The position numbers and the translations under genes were made by a program. Below are positions 17,368-26,854 of a stretch of 64,000 bases of DNA, one piece after another. This DNA is from Microbacterium immunditiarum (GTDB taxonomy: Bacteria > Actinomycetota > Actinomycetes > Actinomycetales > Microbacteriaceae). Position 1 is the stretch's first letter; each line of letters begins with the position of its first letter. The stretch is taken from NCBI RefSeq assembly GCF_013409785.1, contig NZ_JACCBV010000001.1:248001-312000 (forward strand), read 5' to 3'. The notes under the pieces are model-generated. The model saw only the letters and a list, made by a program, of their open reading frames with translations, made no database searches and was not told the DNA's origin.

Positions 17368-17538
17368 ATGAGCGAGACTTCTTTCAAGCCCGGAGACGAC
17401 GTGCGGACGCCGCGCTCGCGCGGCACCGTCATCGACGTTCGCGCGACGCCGTCCGGCGCCTGGGTCTTCGGCATCGAGGACGCGGACGGCGCGGTGGGCT
17501 ACTTCACGAGCAGGGCGCTCCGGCCGGCCGAGGACTGA
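17368..17538 (+). CDS. Small hypothetical protein, 56 residues (KOW/SH3-like)
   Basis: Compact beta-rich protein MSETSFKPGDDVRTPRSRG, then VIDVRATPSGAWVFGIED and GYFTSRALRPAED. The FKPGDDVRTPRSRGTV pattern resembles small SH3/KOW-like barrels such as DUF1918-type proteins, but the assignment is weak. It has a well-placed TATCGT box and stands alone between the ROK and SDR genes. Confidence 0.65.
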   Translation: MSETSFKPGDDVRTPRSRGTVIDVRATPSGAWVFGIEDADGAVGYFTSRALRPAED

Positions 17539-17584
17539 TATCGCGCATCACGGATCCGCCGTTCCCGCGACGCGGTGCCGCGGA

Positions 17585-17590
17585 TAGCGT
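17585..17590 (+). promoter_or_regulatory. -10 box for the SDR gene (leaderless)
   Basis: TAGCGT, six bases before the ATG at 17597. Confidence 0.5.
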
Positions 17591-17596
17591 CGATCC

Positions 17597-18367
17597 ATGA
17601 GCAACTCCTATCCCGGACTCGAGGGGCGCACGGTGGTCGTCACGGGAGCGGCGGCTGGCCAGGGCGCCGCCGAGGCGCGGCTGCTCGCGGCGTGCGGTGC
17701 GCGCGTCATCGCGACGGACGTGACGGATGCCGCATCCGCCGACCTCGACGGCATCGAGTACCGGAGCCTCGACGTGTCGGACGAGCACGCCTGGGCCGCG
17801 CTGGCTTCCGCGCTGGCGGACGAACTCGGCGACGAGCCCCTGCGCGGGCTCGTCAACAATGCGGGCATCACGCACCGGGCCCGGCTCGGCGCCGTCGACC
17901 GGGCGGACTGGGATCGTGTGCTCGCCGTCAACCTCACGGGGCCGATGCTCGGTATGCAGGCGCTCGCTCCGCTCATGGCCACCGGATCGTCCATCGTCAA
18001 CATCGGGTCGTCGGCGGCGCTCAACGCCCACTACCCCGTCGCGTACACAACGTCGAAGTGGGGGCTGCGCGGGCTGACGCACGTCGCGGCGACCGAGCTC
18101 GGGCCGCGCGGCATCCGTGTCAACCTCGTGCACCCGGGATTCATCGAGACGCCGATGACGGCGGGCGCACCCGCGGCGATGCGCACGGCGCAGCTCGCGC
18201 TGACGCCCCTCGAGCGCACCGGCGACGCGGACGAGGTGGCCCAGGTCGTCGCACTCCTCCTGTCGGATGCGACGTCCTACCTCTCCGGCGCGGAGATCCC
18301 CGTCGACGGCGGGTTCACGTCGTCCGCGGGCGCGAAGTACATGGCCGACCGGATCGCGGGGCGCTGA
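17597..18367 (+). CDS. SDR-family oxidoreductase
   Basis: Classical short-chain dehydrogenase of 256 residues. The cofactor motif TGAAAGQG is near 15, with D-type NAD preference suggested by VIATDVTDA. LVNNAGITH is near 90, the catalytic Ser lies in NIGSSAALN and Tyr/Lys in YTTSKWGLRG. HPGFIETPMT and the C-terminal GAEIPVDGGFTSS complete the fold. Substrate unknown. It is convergent with the GMC gene and has its own leaderless promoter. Confidence 0.9.
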   Translation: MSNSYPGLEGRTVVVTGAAAGQGAAEARLLAACGARVIATDVTDAASADLDGIEYRSLDVSDEHAWAALASALADELGDEPLRGLVNNAGITHRARLGAVDRADWDRVLAVNLTGPMLGMQALAPLMATGSSIVNIGSSAALNAHYPVAYTTSKWGLRGLTHVAATELGPRGIRVNLVHPGFIETPMTAGAPAAMRTAQLALTPLERTGDADEVAQVVALLLSDATSYLSGAEIPVDGGFTSSAGAKYMADRIAGR

Positions 18368-18391
18368 CCGACGCGCGCCCGGCGGATGCCG

Positions 18392-19987
18392 TCAGCGGAC
18401 GGCGTCCTCGGCGAGCGCTCCGGTGAGCTCCTGCGTGAGTCGACGCGCTCCGCGCACGGCGATCGCGACGCTCATGAGCGTCGGGTTCATCGTGTTCGCG
18501 GTCGGGATGAGCGCGTTGCCGCCCACCACGAGGTTCTCGAAGCCCCACACGTGGGACCACGGGTCGGCGACCGAGGTGCCGTCGTCGGAGGCGCCCATCC
18601 GCATCGTGCCCATGTAGTGCAGGCTCGATCCGTTCGGCAGCAGCCGCGGCTCGGCGACGAACGTGCCGAGCGCGGCGCCCGCTCGGCGTAGGCGCGCCTC
18701 CGCCTCCTCGAGCTCGGGCCGCTCGGCATCCGTCAGGGCGTACTCGATCGTCATGTTGGGGAAGCCGCGGTAGTCGAGCTCGTCGTCGTGGAAGGTGATG
18801 CCGTCCTCGACGCGCGGGTGCTTGCGCACGCCGTACCCCATGTTGACGTAGCCCCAGCGGTTGCCCGCCGCGGGGTGCGCGGGATCGAGCTGGAATGGCG
18901 GGGTCTCGGCGTACATGACCTGCAGCGAGAAGGGGTGGTCGGGCTCGGAGAACGGGATGCGGTTGACCGCCGCGACGGGGTCGGCGGCGTTCCGTGCGCG
19001 GCGCGCGAGCTCCGCCTCGAACTCGTCCTGCGTCACGAGGGCCCTCATGCGCTCCTCGTCGAGCGCGACGGTCGTGATCATGACGTGGTGCTCGGTGAGG
19101 TAGCGCCCGAGTGCGCGAGGACGGATGCCGGATGCCCAGAGCAGCTGCGGCGACCGGAAGGCGTCCGCCGCCACGACGACGACGTCGGCGGCGAAGAAGG
19201 AGTCCTCCTTCGTGCGCAGGTCCTCGATCGTGACCCCCGTCGCGCGCCCGCCCTCGTGCTCGACGCGGCGGACGAGCGTGAGGTCGCGCAGCTCGAAGCG
19301 CTCCGACTCGGGCGTCCCCACCTCGATGAGCCGGCCGAGCACGGTGTTCGCCCCCGCCCACATCATCGATCCGTCGGGCTGCGGGTCGCCCGCGACGGGG
19401 AGGGTGCCGACGCCGTATCCGGGCGGCAGCTCGGCGCCGAACTCCCGGTCGAGGAGCGTGCGGATCGCAGCGCCGATCGGCGAGTCGGAGAACGCGTCGG
19501 TCTGCGCGTGGAGCAGGCGCTCGGCGGCGGCGATGAGGTCGTCCCACTCCGCGTCGTCGATGAAGTCGACCTTCTCGCTGAAGCCCGGACGCGGGATCGC
19601 GCACGTCCAGTGCGCTCCCTGGCCGCCGACGTTGGTCGAGGCGGCCGCGGCCGGGAAGGTCGGCGCGTGCGCCGAGCCCTCGCCGCCGAAGTCGAGCAGG
19701 TGCGTGCCCTCGCGGGCGGTGAACATCCCCTCGACGACGACACCGGGTGGGAGGCCGAGACTCTCGCGGTGCGCCCCCGACTGCGGACCCTGCGACAGCT
19801 TGCGCGCGCGTGCCTTCTCGTCGGGATCGGCGATGTTTCGGACGCTCTCGCCGGGGACCGCCGTGAGCTGGGGTCCCGCTTCGAACATCACGACGCGCAC
19901 GTCGGGGTCGCTCTCGATGATCGTCCGGGCGTAGGCCGAGCCGATGGGTCCGCTGCCGACGATGGCGACGGTGGGCGTGTGCGACAT
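18392..19987 (-). CDS. GMC oxidoreductase, pyranose/C-glycoside 3-oxidase-like (copy 1)
   Basis: FAD-dependent sugar oxidase of 531 residues. The dinucleotide motif VGSGPIGSAYA is near 10. NVGGQGAHWTCA carries a His near 126 at the position that is covalently flavinylated in pyranose 2-oxidases. The C-terminal catalytic pair is seen as His in SSLHYMGTMRMG and Asn in NTMNPTLMSVA. CarA-type C-glycoside 3-oxidases of Microbacterium belong to this group and oxidise the sugar C3 hydroxyl. It lies 17 bases after the DHA2 exporter gene, not beside the deglycosidase genes, so its substrate may differ from that of copy 2. Confidence 0.85.
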   Translation of the reverse strand: MSHTPTVAIVGSGPIGSAYARTIIESDPDVRVVMFEAGPQLTAVPGESVRNIADPDEKARARKLSQGPQSGAHRESLGLPPGVVVEGMFTAREGTHLLDFGGEGSAHAPTFPAAAASTNVGGQGAHWTCAIPRPGFSEKVDFIDDAEWDDLIAAAERLLHAQTDAFSDSPIGAAIRTLLDREFGAELPPGYGVGTLPVAGDPQPDGSMMWAGANTVLGRLIEVGTPESERFELRDLTLVRRVEHEGGRATGVTIEDLRTKEDSFFAADVVVVAADAFRSPQLLWASGIRPRALGRYLTEHHVMITTVALDEERMRALVTQDEFEAELARRARNAADPVAAVNRIPFSEPDHPFSLQVMYAETPPFQLDPAHPAAGNRWGYVNMGYGVRKHPRVEDGITFHDDELDYRGFPNMTIEYALTDAERPELEEAEARLRRAGAALGTFVAEPRLLPNGSSLHYMGTMRMGASDDGTSVADPWSHVWGFENLVVGGNALIPTANTMNPTLMSVAIAVRGARRLTQELTGALAEDAVR

Positions 19988-20004
19988 GGGGGTACCTCTT
20001 CTCG

Positions 20005-21498
20005 TCACGCGGTGAGGGGTTCGGAGCTGGAGACGGCCGCGGGTTCGGACTCGTCCGACAGGCGGCCGCCGGGGAGCAGGATCGCCGCGACGATGCCCGC
20101 CGCGTACACGAAGGCGAGCGCCCCGAAGACGGGGGCGAACACCTGGGTGTAGATCGCCGCGATCTCGGCCCGGAGCGCAGGATCGGCCGCGTGGACGATC
20201 TGCGGCGTGAGGGTCGAGGCATCGAGCGACGCCGGGAGGAGCGCCGCTACGCCGAAGCCGATGATGCCGCCGATGACCGCGGTCGTGACGGTCGCGCCGA
20301 CCTGGCGCACGAGGTTCACGCTCGCCGTGATCGAGCCCATGTCGCGACGCGGTGCGGCGCTCTGCACGACGGCGACCACGAGGCTCATGAATGCGCCCGT
20401 GCCGATGCCGACGACGCCCATGACGACCATCGGCACCCACAGCGGCAGTCCGACGGGCAGCAGCGACATCGTGAGCAGCCCGGCGGCACCCAGGGCCGTG
20501 CCGGCGATCGGATAGGCGCGGAAGTGACCCGTGCGGCTCACGAGCCACCCCGTCGCGAGGTTGCTGACGAGCATCCCGAACACCGTCGCGATCGGAACGA
20601 GTCCCGAGACGGTCGCGCTCGTGCCGTAGGCCATCTGGAAGTAGGTCGGCAGGTACGCGGTGACCGAGAAGAGCCCGACGCCGATGATGGCCGAAAGCGC
20701 CGTGCCGGCCGCGATCGTGCGGTTCGCGAAGAGACGGAGCGGTACGAGTGGTTCCGTGGCGCGCAGCTCGATGAGGAAGAAGGCCGCGAACGCCATCGCC
20801 GCGACGGCGAACAGCACGACGGATGCCGCGACCATCCGCTCGTCGCCCACCCACGTGACCGCGAGCACGAGCACGACCATCGCGACCGCGAAGGCGACCG
20901 CGCCCGCGATGTCGAACCGCTGACGACCGATGCCAGGCAGTCTCGGCACGGCGACGAGCGCGAGCACGAGCGCCGCGACCCCGAAGGGCAGATTGATCCA
21001 GAAGACCCAGGGCCAGCCCCAGTGGTCCGTGATGAGGCCGCCGAGGACGGGCCCCACGAGGATCGCCACCGGGAAGGCGGCCCCGACGATCGCGAGGTAG
21101 CGCGGGCGCTCGCGCGGCGTCGTCACGAGGGCGACGATCGTCTGCGACATGAGGTGCAGACCGGCGGAGCTCATCCCCTGCACGACGCGTGCCGCGACCA
21201 GCTGCGCCATGTCCTGCGCGAACCCGCACGCGAGCGACGCGACGAGGAAGAGCACGAGCGAGACGAGGAAGACGCTTCGGGGGCCGATGGCATCGCCCAG
21301 CTTGCCGAGGATCGGCAGGAGGATCGTGCTCGCGAGGGTGTAGCCCACGACGACCCACGCCATCTGCTGGAGTGCGCCCAGCTCACCGGCGACCGTCGCG
21401 AGCGAGGTCGAGACGATGGTGTGATCGAGCGCGCCCAGGATCGCGACCGTCAGGAGGGAGACGATGAGGAGGCGCAGCCTCCACGGCGACATGCTCAT
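20005..21498 (-). CDS. MFS transporter, DHA2 (EmrB/QacA) family
   Basis: Inner-membrane proton antiporter of 497 residues with about 14 hydrophobic segments. The DHA2 signature is LGALDHTIVSTSLATVAGEL in TMS1, then GKLGDAIGPRSVF in loop 2-3, RVVQGMSSAGLHLMSQ, and GPVLGGLITDHWGWPWVFWI. The substrate is unknown; in this setting it could export a toxic phenol or take up an aromatic acid. It is followed by the GMC oxidase in the same transcript and has a well-formed promoter (21604-21632). Confidence 0.88.
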   Translation of the reverse strand: MSMSPWRLRLLIVSLLTVAILGALDHTIVSTSLATVAGELGALQQMAWVVVGYTLASTILLPILGKLGDAIGPRSVFLVSLVLFLVASLACGFAQDMAQLVAARVVQGMSSAGLHLMSQTIVALVTTPRERPRYLAIVGAAFPVAILVGPVLGGLITDHWGWPWVFWINLPFGVAALVLALVAVPRLPGIGRQRFDIAGAVAFAVAMVVLVLAVTWVGDERMVAASVVLFAVAAMAFAAFFLIELRATEPLVPLRLFANRTIAAGTALSAIIGVGLFSVTAYLPTYFQMAYGTSATVSGLVPIATVFGMLVSNLATGWLVSRTGHFRAYPIAGTALGAAGLLTMSLLPVGLPLWVPMVVMGVVGIGTGAFMSLVVAVVQSAAPRRDMGSITASVNLVRQVGATVTTAVIGGIIGFGVAALLPASLDASTLTPQIVHAADPALRAEIAAIYTQVFAPVFGALAFVYAAGIVAAILLPGGRLSDESEPAAVSSSEPLTA

Positions 21499-21603
21499 AC
21501 GCGGAGTGACCCGTACGACCGGGCGATCGGCGCGACCGTGTGTGCCCCTGCTGCGCCTTCGCGAGAGGGAACGGACACCCGAGGTGTCCCGACGTCAGTG
21601 TCG

Positions 21604-21632
21604 ATTCTAAACTTTCTTTCGACGTTTTTCAA
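21604..21632 (-). promoter_or_regulatory. Sigma-70-like promoter of the exporter-GMC operon
   Basis: On the minus strand TTGAAA (21627-21632) and TAGAAT (21604-21609) are exactly 17 bases apart, the best consensus promoter in the window. The leader of about 100 bases to the ATG at 21498 is unusually long for this genome. Confidence 0.65.
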
Positions 21633-21656
21633 CCAAAGTCCGGACGTCGTCGGACA

Positions 21657-22619
21657 TCAGCGGTGGCGGGTCCGCGGACGGGCTCGCGCAGGCGGCAGCT
21701 CGGGCGCCGGCACGGCCGGCCCGACCGTCCCCACGAGGTCGCCGATGCCCTCGACCGTCATGCGCACCTGGTCGCCCTCACGCAGGGGCGGGAGCGTCGA
21801 CCCGCGCCCCCACAGCTCTCCGAGGCATCCGCCGTTGCCGACCGTCCCGCTGCCGAGCACATCGCCCGGCACGACACGCGCGTTGCGCGACGCGTACGCC
21901 ACGAGCTCGGGGAAGGGCCACCCCATGTTCGACACGAGGTCCTCTCCGACGAGCTCGCTGTTGATGCGCACCTCCGCGCGGATCGCGAGGAACCCCTCAT
22001 CGTCGAGGTACGGCTCGAGCTCGTCGGCAGTCACGATCCACGGGCCGAGGCTCGTGCCGAAGTCCTTGCCCTTCGCCGGGCCGAGCCGCACCTTCATCTC
22101 GCGGGCCTGGAGGTCGCGCGCCGACCAGTCGTTCATGATCGTGTACCCGAAGATGCTCGACGCCGCGGCATCCGCCGTCAGGTTCGTGCCGCCCGGCCCG
22201 CCCACCACGACGGCGACTTCGAGCTCGAAGTCGAGCCGCTGCGTGACCGGCGGGCTCACGGCGTCGCCGGGCCCGAGGATCGTGTGCGGGTTGGTGAAGT
22301 AGAAGGTCGGCGCCTCGTACCACTCGGGCGCGACGTGGCTCTTGCCCTCGACTCCCGCGCTGACCCCCTCGACGTGCTCCTCGAACGCGACGAAGTCGCG
22401 GACCGATGCGGGGACCACCGGCGCGAGCAGCCGCACGTCGCCGAGCGGAGCTCCCGCGTCAGCTGCGACGCGCTCGAACGCCGCCTTCGCTGCATCCAGC
22501 CCACCGGCGAGGATGTCGGCGACCGTCAGCCCGTCGGGAAACGGCACGACCCCGTCCTCGACGACGAACCCCTCCCCGACCTGCGAGTCGCCGGGGGTCT
22601 CCCACCTCGCGATCCTCAT
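21657..22619 (-). CDS. Fumarylacetoacetate hydrolase-family protein (1)
   Basis: Metal-dependent C-C hydrolase, hydratase or decarboxylase of the FAH superfamily, 320 residues. The acidic metal ligands are seen in DFELEVAVVVGG (ExE) near 140, followed by GYTIMNDWSARDLQ, KGKDFGTSLGPWIVT and the C-terminal GSGTVGNGGCLGELWG. It closes the six-gene aromatic operon; its ATG overlaps the stop of the amidohydrolase (ATGA). Likely substrates are 2-hydroxy-dienoates or acylpyruvates from ring cleavage. Confidence 0.9.
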   Translation of the reverse strand: MRIARWETPGDSQVGEGFVVEDGVVPFPDGLTVADILAGGLDAAKAAFERVAADAGAPLGDVRLLAPVVPASVRDFVAFEEHVEGVSAGVEGKSHVAPEWYEAPTFYFTNPHTILGPGDAVSPPVTQRLDFELEVAVVVGGPGGTNLTADAAASSIFGYTIMNDWSARDLQAREMKVRLGPAKGKDFGTSLGPWIVTADELEPYLDDEGFLAIRAEVRINSELVGEDLVSNMGWPFPELVAYASRNARVVPGDVLGSGTVGNGGCLGELWGRGSTLPPLREGDQVRMTVEGIGDLVGTVGPAVPAPELPPARARPRTRHR

Positions 22620-23644
22620 GCGTGCACCCGCTCTCGCAGGAGCGCCTCGGCATTGCCCGAGAGGATGCGCTCGGTGAGCTCGTCCGGAAGACCGACCCCG
22701 CGCACGAACGCGACCGGGTCGTCGAGTCCCATGTCGAACGGGAAGTCGCTCCCGAGCAGCACCTGGGACGCGCCCGCGACCTCGACGAGGTGACGCAGCG
22801 CGACGGGGTCATGCACGACCGTGTCGTACCAGAGCTTGCGCAGATACGTCGACGGCAGGTGGGCGCACCGCTGCGCCTCGGGGCGCACGCGCCACGCGCG
22901 ATCCGATCTTCCGATCGCGAACGGCAGGTAGCCGCCGCCGTGCGCCGCGACGATCTTGAGCCCCGGATGCCGGTCCAGCACGCCCGAGAAGATGAGGTGC
23001 GACAGGGCGACGGCGTTCTCGGTCGGCTGCCCGACCGTGTTCGACAGGTAGAACCGGTCGAGGCGCTCGTCGAGGCTGCATCCGAACGGATGCAGGAACA
23101 CGATCGCGCCGAGCGCCTCGGCCCGCGCCCAGAAGGGCTCGAGTCGCTCATCCGACAGCTCGACGTCGCCCGCGAACGACGAGATCTCGACGCCCGCGAG
23201 CCCGCGCCCGAGCACGGCGTCGTCGAGGCACTCTACGAGGCGCGACGGATGCTGCAGCGGCACGAGCCCGAGACCCGTGAGACGGTCGGGGGCCTGTGCG
23301 ACGTGCTCCGCGATGAGGCGATTCGCCTCCATCGCGACCCAAACGCCGAGGCCTTCCGGCGCCCACGGGTAGAAGTGGTTCGGAGACGCGCTGACCCACT
23401 GCCGGTCGATGCCCTGCGCGTCCATCGCGACGAGGCGCTCGGCGATCGACGTCAGCTTCGGGATGCGCTCCCCCACCATCCGCCCCGACACGGCCTGGCT
23501 CTCGGCGCCGTTGCGCCGCAGCTCCAGCGCCGCGGCCTCCTGGACGAGGTCGGGCACGCGCGCCTCGACCTCGGCCTGCAGCGACGGCATGAGCAGGTGC
23601 GCGTGGACGTCGGTGACGGGCGTCTCGATGCTCGCCTCGCTCAT
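22616..23644 (-). CDS. Amidohydrolase-family protein (ACMSD-like)
   Basis: Metal-dependent amidohydrolase of the aminocarboxymuconate-semialdehyde decarboxylase type, 342 residues. Ligands: HxH in DVHAHLLMP near 12, His in VFLHPFG, His in AAHGGGYLPF and Asp in GSDFPFDMG. Members decarboxylate or hydrate ring-cleavage products and resorcylate-like acids. Both ends overlap neighbouring genes by four bases (ATGA), so it is tightly coupled to the monooxygenase and the FAH protein. Confidence 0.88.
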   Translation of the reverse strand: MSEASIETPVTDVHAHLLMPSLQAEVEARVPDLVQEAAALELRRNGAESQAVSGRMVGERIPKLTSIAERLVAMDAQGIDRQWVSASPNHFYPWAPEGLGVWVAMEANRLIAEHVAQAPDRLTGLGLVPLQHPSRLVECLDDAVLGRGLAGVEISSFAGDVELSDERLEPFWARAEALGAIVFLHPFGCSLDERLDRFYLSNTVGQPTENAVALSHLIFSGVLDRHPGLKIVAAHGGGYLPFAIGRSDRAWRVRPEAQRCAHLPSTYLRKLWYDTVVHDPVALRHLVEVAGASQVLLGSDFPFDMGLDDPVAFVRGVGLPDELTERILSGNAEALLRERVHA

Positions 23645-24774
23645 GCGGGCTGCGCCATCTGCTGCGCGATGCCGAAGATCAGGCCGCCGGCGTCCGCGTC
23701 GCGGTTGCCGTCGATCTGCCACTGTCCGAGCTGGACGGATGCCTCGACGACCGCCTTCGCGCGCGGCAGACGGCGTGCGTGGAACGCGTCCCACAGCTCC
23801 TGCCCGAGCGACTCGGACTGCACCAGCAGCTCCGTCAGCACGAGGGCGTCCTCGAGGCCCTGCGCGGCGCCCTGCGCGATCGTCGGGGGGCAGCTGTGCG
23901 CGGCGTCGCCGATCACGACCACGCGGCCGCGGTTCCACGGCGCGTCGACGAGGTGCTGCGTGAACCACGTGTAGTTCGCGTGCGCACCGCGCTCGAGGTC
24001 GGCGCGGATGCTGTTCCACGGCCCGTCGTACGCGCGCGACTCCTCGAGCATGATGCGGGTCGCCTCTTCGTCGGAGACCCCCGAGCGGTCCTGCGCCTTC
24101 TCGACGAGGAACGCGTACATCGTGTCCTCGCCCGTCGGCGTGTAGCCCGCGATGTAGACCGGGCCGCCGTAGTAGAGCTCGCTGCGCACGACCTGGGCCG
24201 GACGCGAGACGAACGAGCGCCAGATGCCCATGCCCGTGGGCTGCGGCTTGGTCTCGATGCCGATCAGCTCGCGGACGGTCGAGTTGAGGCCGTCGGCGCC
24301 GATGAGGAGGTCGTACGTGCCGGCGGACTCGCCGTCGACGAGGACTTCGACACCGGCATCCGTCTGCTCGAGCCCCGTCACCGTCGCGCCGAAGCGGACA
24401 TTGGCACCGGCCTTCTGCGCGTGCGCGAGAAGGATCCGGGCGAGCTCCGGGCGCGGCATGCCCATACCGGCCGGGTAGTCCGGTCCGCCCGTCTTGACGT
24501 CGGGAAGCTCCGCGACGATCGGCGCACCGGGGCCGGGCGCGCGCAGGTTGAGACCCTCGAAGGGGTAACCGGCGGCGCGGATGTCGTGCCACGCGCCGAG
24601 CGCGTCGAAGACGCGGAGCGCGTTGCCCTGCAGCGAGATGCCGGAGCCGAGCGCGGTGAGCTCGGGCTTGGCCTCGAAAAGGTCGACCTCGACACCGGCC
24701 TTCGCGAGCTGGATGGCGGCGGCCAGTCCCGCGACCCCGCTTCCGGCGATCGCGACCTTGCTGACTGCGGTCAT
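23641..24774 (-). CDS. FAD-dependent aromatic monooxygenase (salicylate hydroxylase-like)
   Basis: Class A flavoprotein hydroxylase of 377 residues using NAD(P)H and O2 to hydroxylate a phenolic ring. The GxGxxG motif is AGSGVAGLAAAIQL near 10, the DG motif is LLIGADGLNSTVR near 155, and the GD motif is VVVIGDAAHSCPP near 287. GGAGG-type ribosome site (AGGGAGG) seven bases before the ATG. It is placed between the cyclase and the amidohydrolase in an operon with an extradiol dioxygenase, so it probably prepares a catechol-type substrate. Confidence 0.9.
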   Translation of the reverse strand: MTAVSKVAIAGSGVAGLAAAIQLAKAGVEVDLFEAKPELTALGSGISLQGNALRVFDALGAWHDIRAAGYPFEGLNLRAPGPGAPIVAELPDVKTGGPDYPAGMGMPRPELARILLAHAQKAGANVRFGATVTGLEQTDAGVEVLVDGESAGTYDLLIGADGLNSTVRELIGIETKPQPTGMGIWRSFVSRPAQVVRSELYYGGPVYIAGYTPTGEDTMYAFLVEKAQDRSGVSDEEATRIMLEESRAYDGPWNSIRADLERGAHANYTWFTQHLVDAPWNRGRVVVIGDAAHSCPPTIAQGAAQGLEDALVLTELLVQSESLGQELWDAFHARRLPRAKAVVEASVQLGQWQIDGNRDADAGGLIFGIAQQMAQPA

Positions 24775-24812
24775 TGTCAGAACCTCCCTGTTCTGTTCGT
24801 CCTGTTCGGGTG

Positions 24813-25805
24813 CTAGAGGATGGCGACGGGGTTGATCGGCGAGCCGACGGCGCCCGTGATGCGAAGCGGCGCGGCCGACAGCAGGAAGTCGTAGCGACCG
24901 GCCTCGGCGCACACCGCGGCGATCTCGTCGAGGTCCCACAGCTCGCCGATCGTGAGGCCCATGTTCGGGATCACGATCTGGTGCAAGGGCTGGAACGCCG
25001 GCACGTCGAACTCGTTCGGGCGCACCTCGAAGCCCCACGTGTCGGTCGCGATCGCGGCGATCTCGGTGCGGTGCAGCCATCCGGCCGTCGTGAGGCTGAG
25101 CCCGGGAGCCGGTCCGCCCGCGTAGTCGCCCCACCCGTCCCGTCGGGTGCGGGTGAGCTGGCCCGTGCGCACGAGCACGATGTCGCCGGGGCCCACGGGC
25201 GAGCCCTGGGCCGCGATGGTCGCGTCGAGGTCGGCCGCCGTGATGGCGTACCCGTCCTCGAGCTCGCCCGTCTCGGGGCGCAGGTGCCGCGCGACGTCCA
25301 GCAGAACGCCGCGCGAGACGATGACGGATGCCGCGTGCTCGATGCCCGTGACCTGGTCACCCTCGCTCGTGACGACCTCGCCCGCGCGCCGCCCGTTCCA
25401 CGCGTTGCCGTGATCGAAGATGTGGCCGAGACCATCCCACTGCGTCGAGCACTGCAGAGGCATTGAGATGTAGTCATCGGCGCCGCCGATCCCGTGGGGG
25501 AAGCCCTGGTTGCCGCGCTCGGCATCCGTCCCCGTGTCGGTCATGAGGTGGACGGGGTTCGTGCGGCGCCGCCACCCCTTCTGCGGGCCGTTCGTGTCGA
25601 ACGACTGCGAGAGCGACACGACACGCCCCTCGCGCACGAGGCCCGCAGCCTCGACGCGCTTGGCGGCGTCGATGAAGTTGAGGGTGCCGAGCCGGTCGTC
25701 GTCGCCCCAGCGGCCCCAGTTGCGATACGCCTCGGCGCGCGCGGCGATCTCGGCCTTGGGGTTCTGCCGATCGAGGTCGGCGGGGTTCTCGGATGGGTGG
25801 CTCAT
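24813..25805 (-). CDS. Cyclase-family protein (PF04199-like)
   Basis: Predicted metal-dependent hydrolase of 330 residues. The core shows GTLNFIDAAKRVEAAGLV, STQWDGLGHIFDHG (the metal-binding region, a variant of the kynurenine formamidase motif), GVLLDVARHL, GDIVLVRTGQL and QPLHQIVIPNMGLTIGE. This subgroup often accompanies aromatic meta-cleavage genes. Its ATG overlaps the stop of the upstream FAH gene by four bases. Confidence 0.83.
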   Translation of the reverse strand: MSHPSENPADLDRQNPKAEIAARAEAYRNWGRWGDDDRLGTLNFIDAAKRVEAAGLVREGRVVSLSQSFDTNGPQKGWRRRTNPVHLMTDTGTDAERGNQGFPHGIGGADDYISMPLQCSTQWDGLGHIFDHGNAWNGRRAGEVVTSEGDQVTGIEHAASVIVSRGVLLDVARHLRPETGELEDGYAITAADLDATIAAQGSPVGPGDIVLVRTGQLTRTRRDGWGDYAGGPAPGLSLTTAGWLHRTEIAAIATDTWGFEVRPNEFDVPAFQPLHQIVIPNMGLTIGELWDLDEIAAVCAEAGRYDFLLSAAPLRITGAVGSPINPVAIL

Positions 25806-26776
25806 GCTCGTGATCCCCCTTCGGCGACGCAGCGCACGACCTGGGTGCCGAGGCCCTCGATCGTCCCCGTCATGACGTCGCCGTCGCGGAGGAACCGCCT
25901 CCAGTGCTGGCCGTTCCCGGGAGGGCTGCCCGTCAGGAGCAGGTCACCCGGCAGCAGCGGCGCGGTCTGCGACGCGGCCGAGATGAGCGCGGGGATGTCG
26001 AAGAGCAGGTCGCTCGTCGAACCGTTCTGCATCGTCTGGCCGTTGAGGTCGAGGCGCACGGTCACGTTCGAGCCGTCGACGAACGGAGCCGGCACGAGGA
26101 ACGGCCCCGTCGGAAGGAAGCCGGGCGCGTTCTTCGCGCGGTACCAGTCGGTGCCGATCTCCTTCATGTCCTTGCGGAAGACGCGGTCGCGCGTCGTGAT
26201 GTCGTTGACGATCGTGTACCCCGCGATGTGGTCGAGGGCGTCCTCGCGCGAGACGCGGAACGCCTCCGAGCCGATCACGACGGCCAGCTCGAGCTCCCAG
26301 TCGTGCACGTCGCTGTAACCCGGCAGCACGAGCGGCACGTCGTCGCCGACGATGACCGTCGGCAGGCCGATGAAGAAGTACGGCTCGCCGTGGGTGGCGC
26401 GATCGTCCATCATCTTCGCGGCGAAGGCGCGGGCCTCCTCGGGCGTGCGGGTGTCGTCCTGCGTGAGCCCCGCCACGACGAGCTCGATGACGTGCTCGCG
26501 GTAGTTGGCGCCGGCCTGCAGCACCTGGCGCGGCTCGACGGGCGCGGTCAGCACGACCTCGCCGAGCGGCATCCACCCGTCCGACGAGTCCGCGAGGGCC
26601 TCCAGGCGGTGCCAGTCGGCGCGGGCGAGGAATCCGTTCAGATCGGGTGCGCCGAGCTCTTCCGGCGTGAGGGGACGGATGCGGTCGCCCGCGACCAGTC
26701 CGAGACGCACGGAATCGCCGTCGCGGTAGCACGCGAGGGCGAAGGGGGCGGTCAGTCCCTCTGACGTCGTCGTCAT
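25802..26776 (-). CDS. Fumarylacetoacetate hydrolase-family protein (2)
   Basis: Second FAH-superfamily member of the operon, 324 residues. VLQAGANYREHVIE near 90, DWELELAVVIGS with the ExE metal ligands near 170, GYTIVNDITTRDRVF, and C-terminal LTGSPPGNGQHW. It is only distantly like the other FAH protein, so the two probably catalyse successive steps (for example hydratase and hydrolase or decarboxylase). Four-base overlap with the cyclase-family gene downstream. Confidence 0.9.
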   Translation of the reverse strand: MTTTSEGLTAPFALACYRDGDSVRLGLVAGDRIRPLTPEELGAPDLNGFLARADWHRLEALADSSDGWMPLGEVVLTAPVEPRQVLQAGANYREHVIELVVAGLTQDDTRTPEEARAFAAKMMDDRATHGEPYFFIGLPTVIVGDDVPLVLPGYSDVHDWELELAVVIGSEAFRVSREDALDHIAGYTIVNDITTRDRVFRKDMKEIGTDWYRAKNAPGFLPTGPFLVPAPFVDGSNVTVRLDLNGQTMQNGSTSDLLFDIPALISAASQTAPLLPGDLLLTGSPPGNGQHWRRFLRDGDVMTGTIEGLGTQVVRCVAEGGSRA

Positions 26777-26854
26777 GTGTTCTCCGAGTCCATGTTCGCC
26801 ACGTGGTGCGAGGGCGGGGACGTCCCTGACGAAGCGTCCCCACCCCCGAGCCTG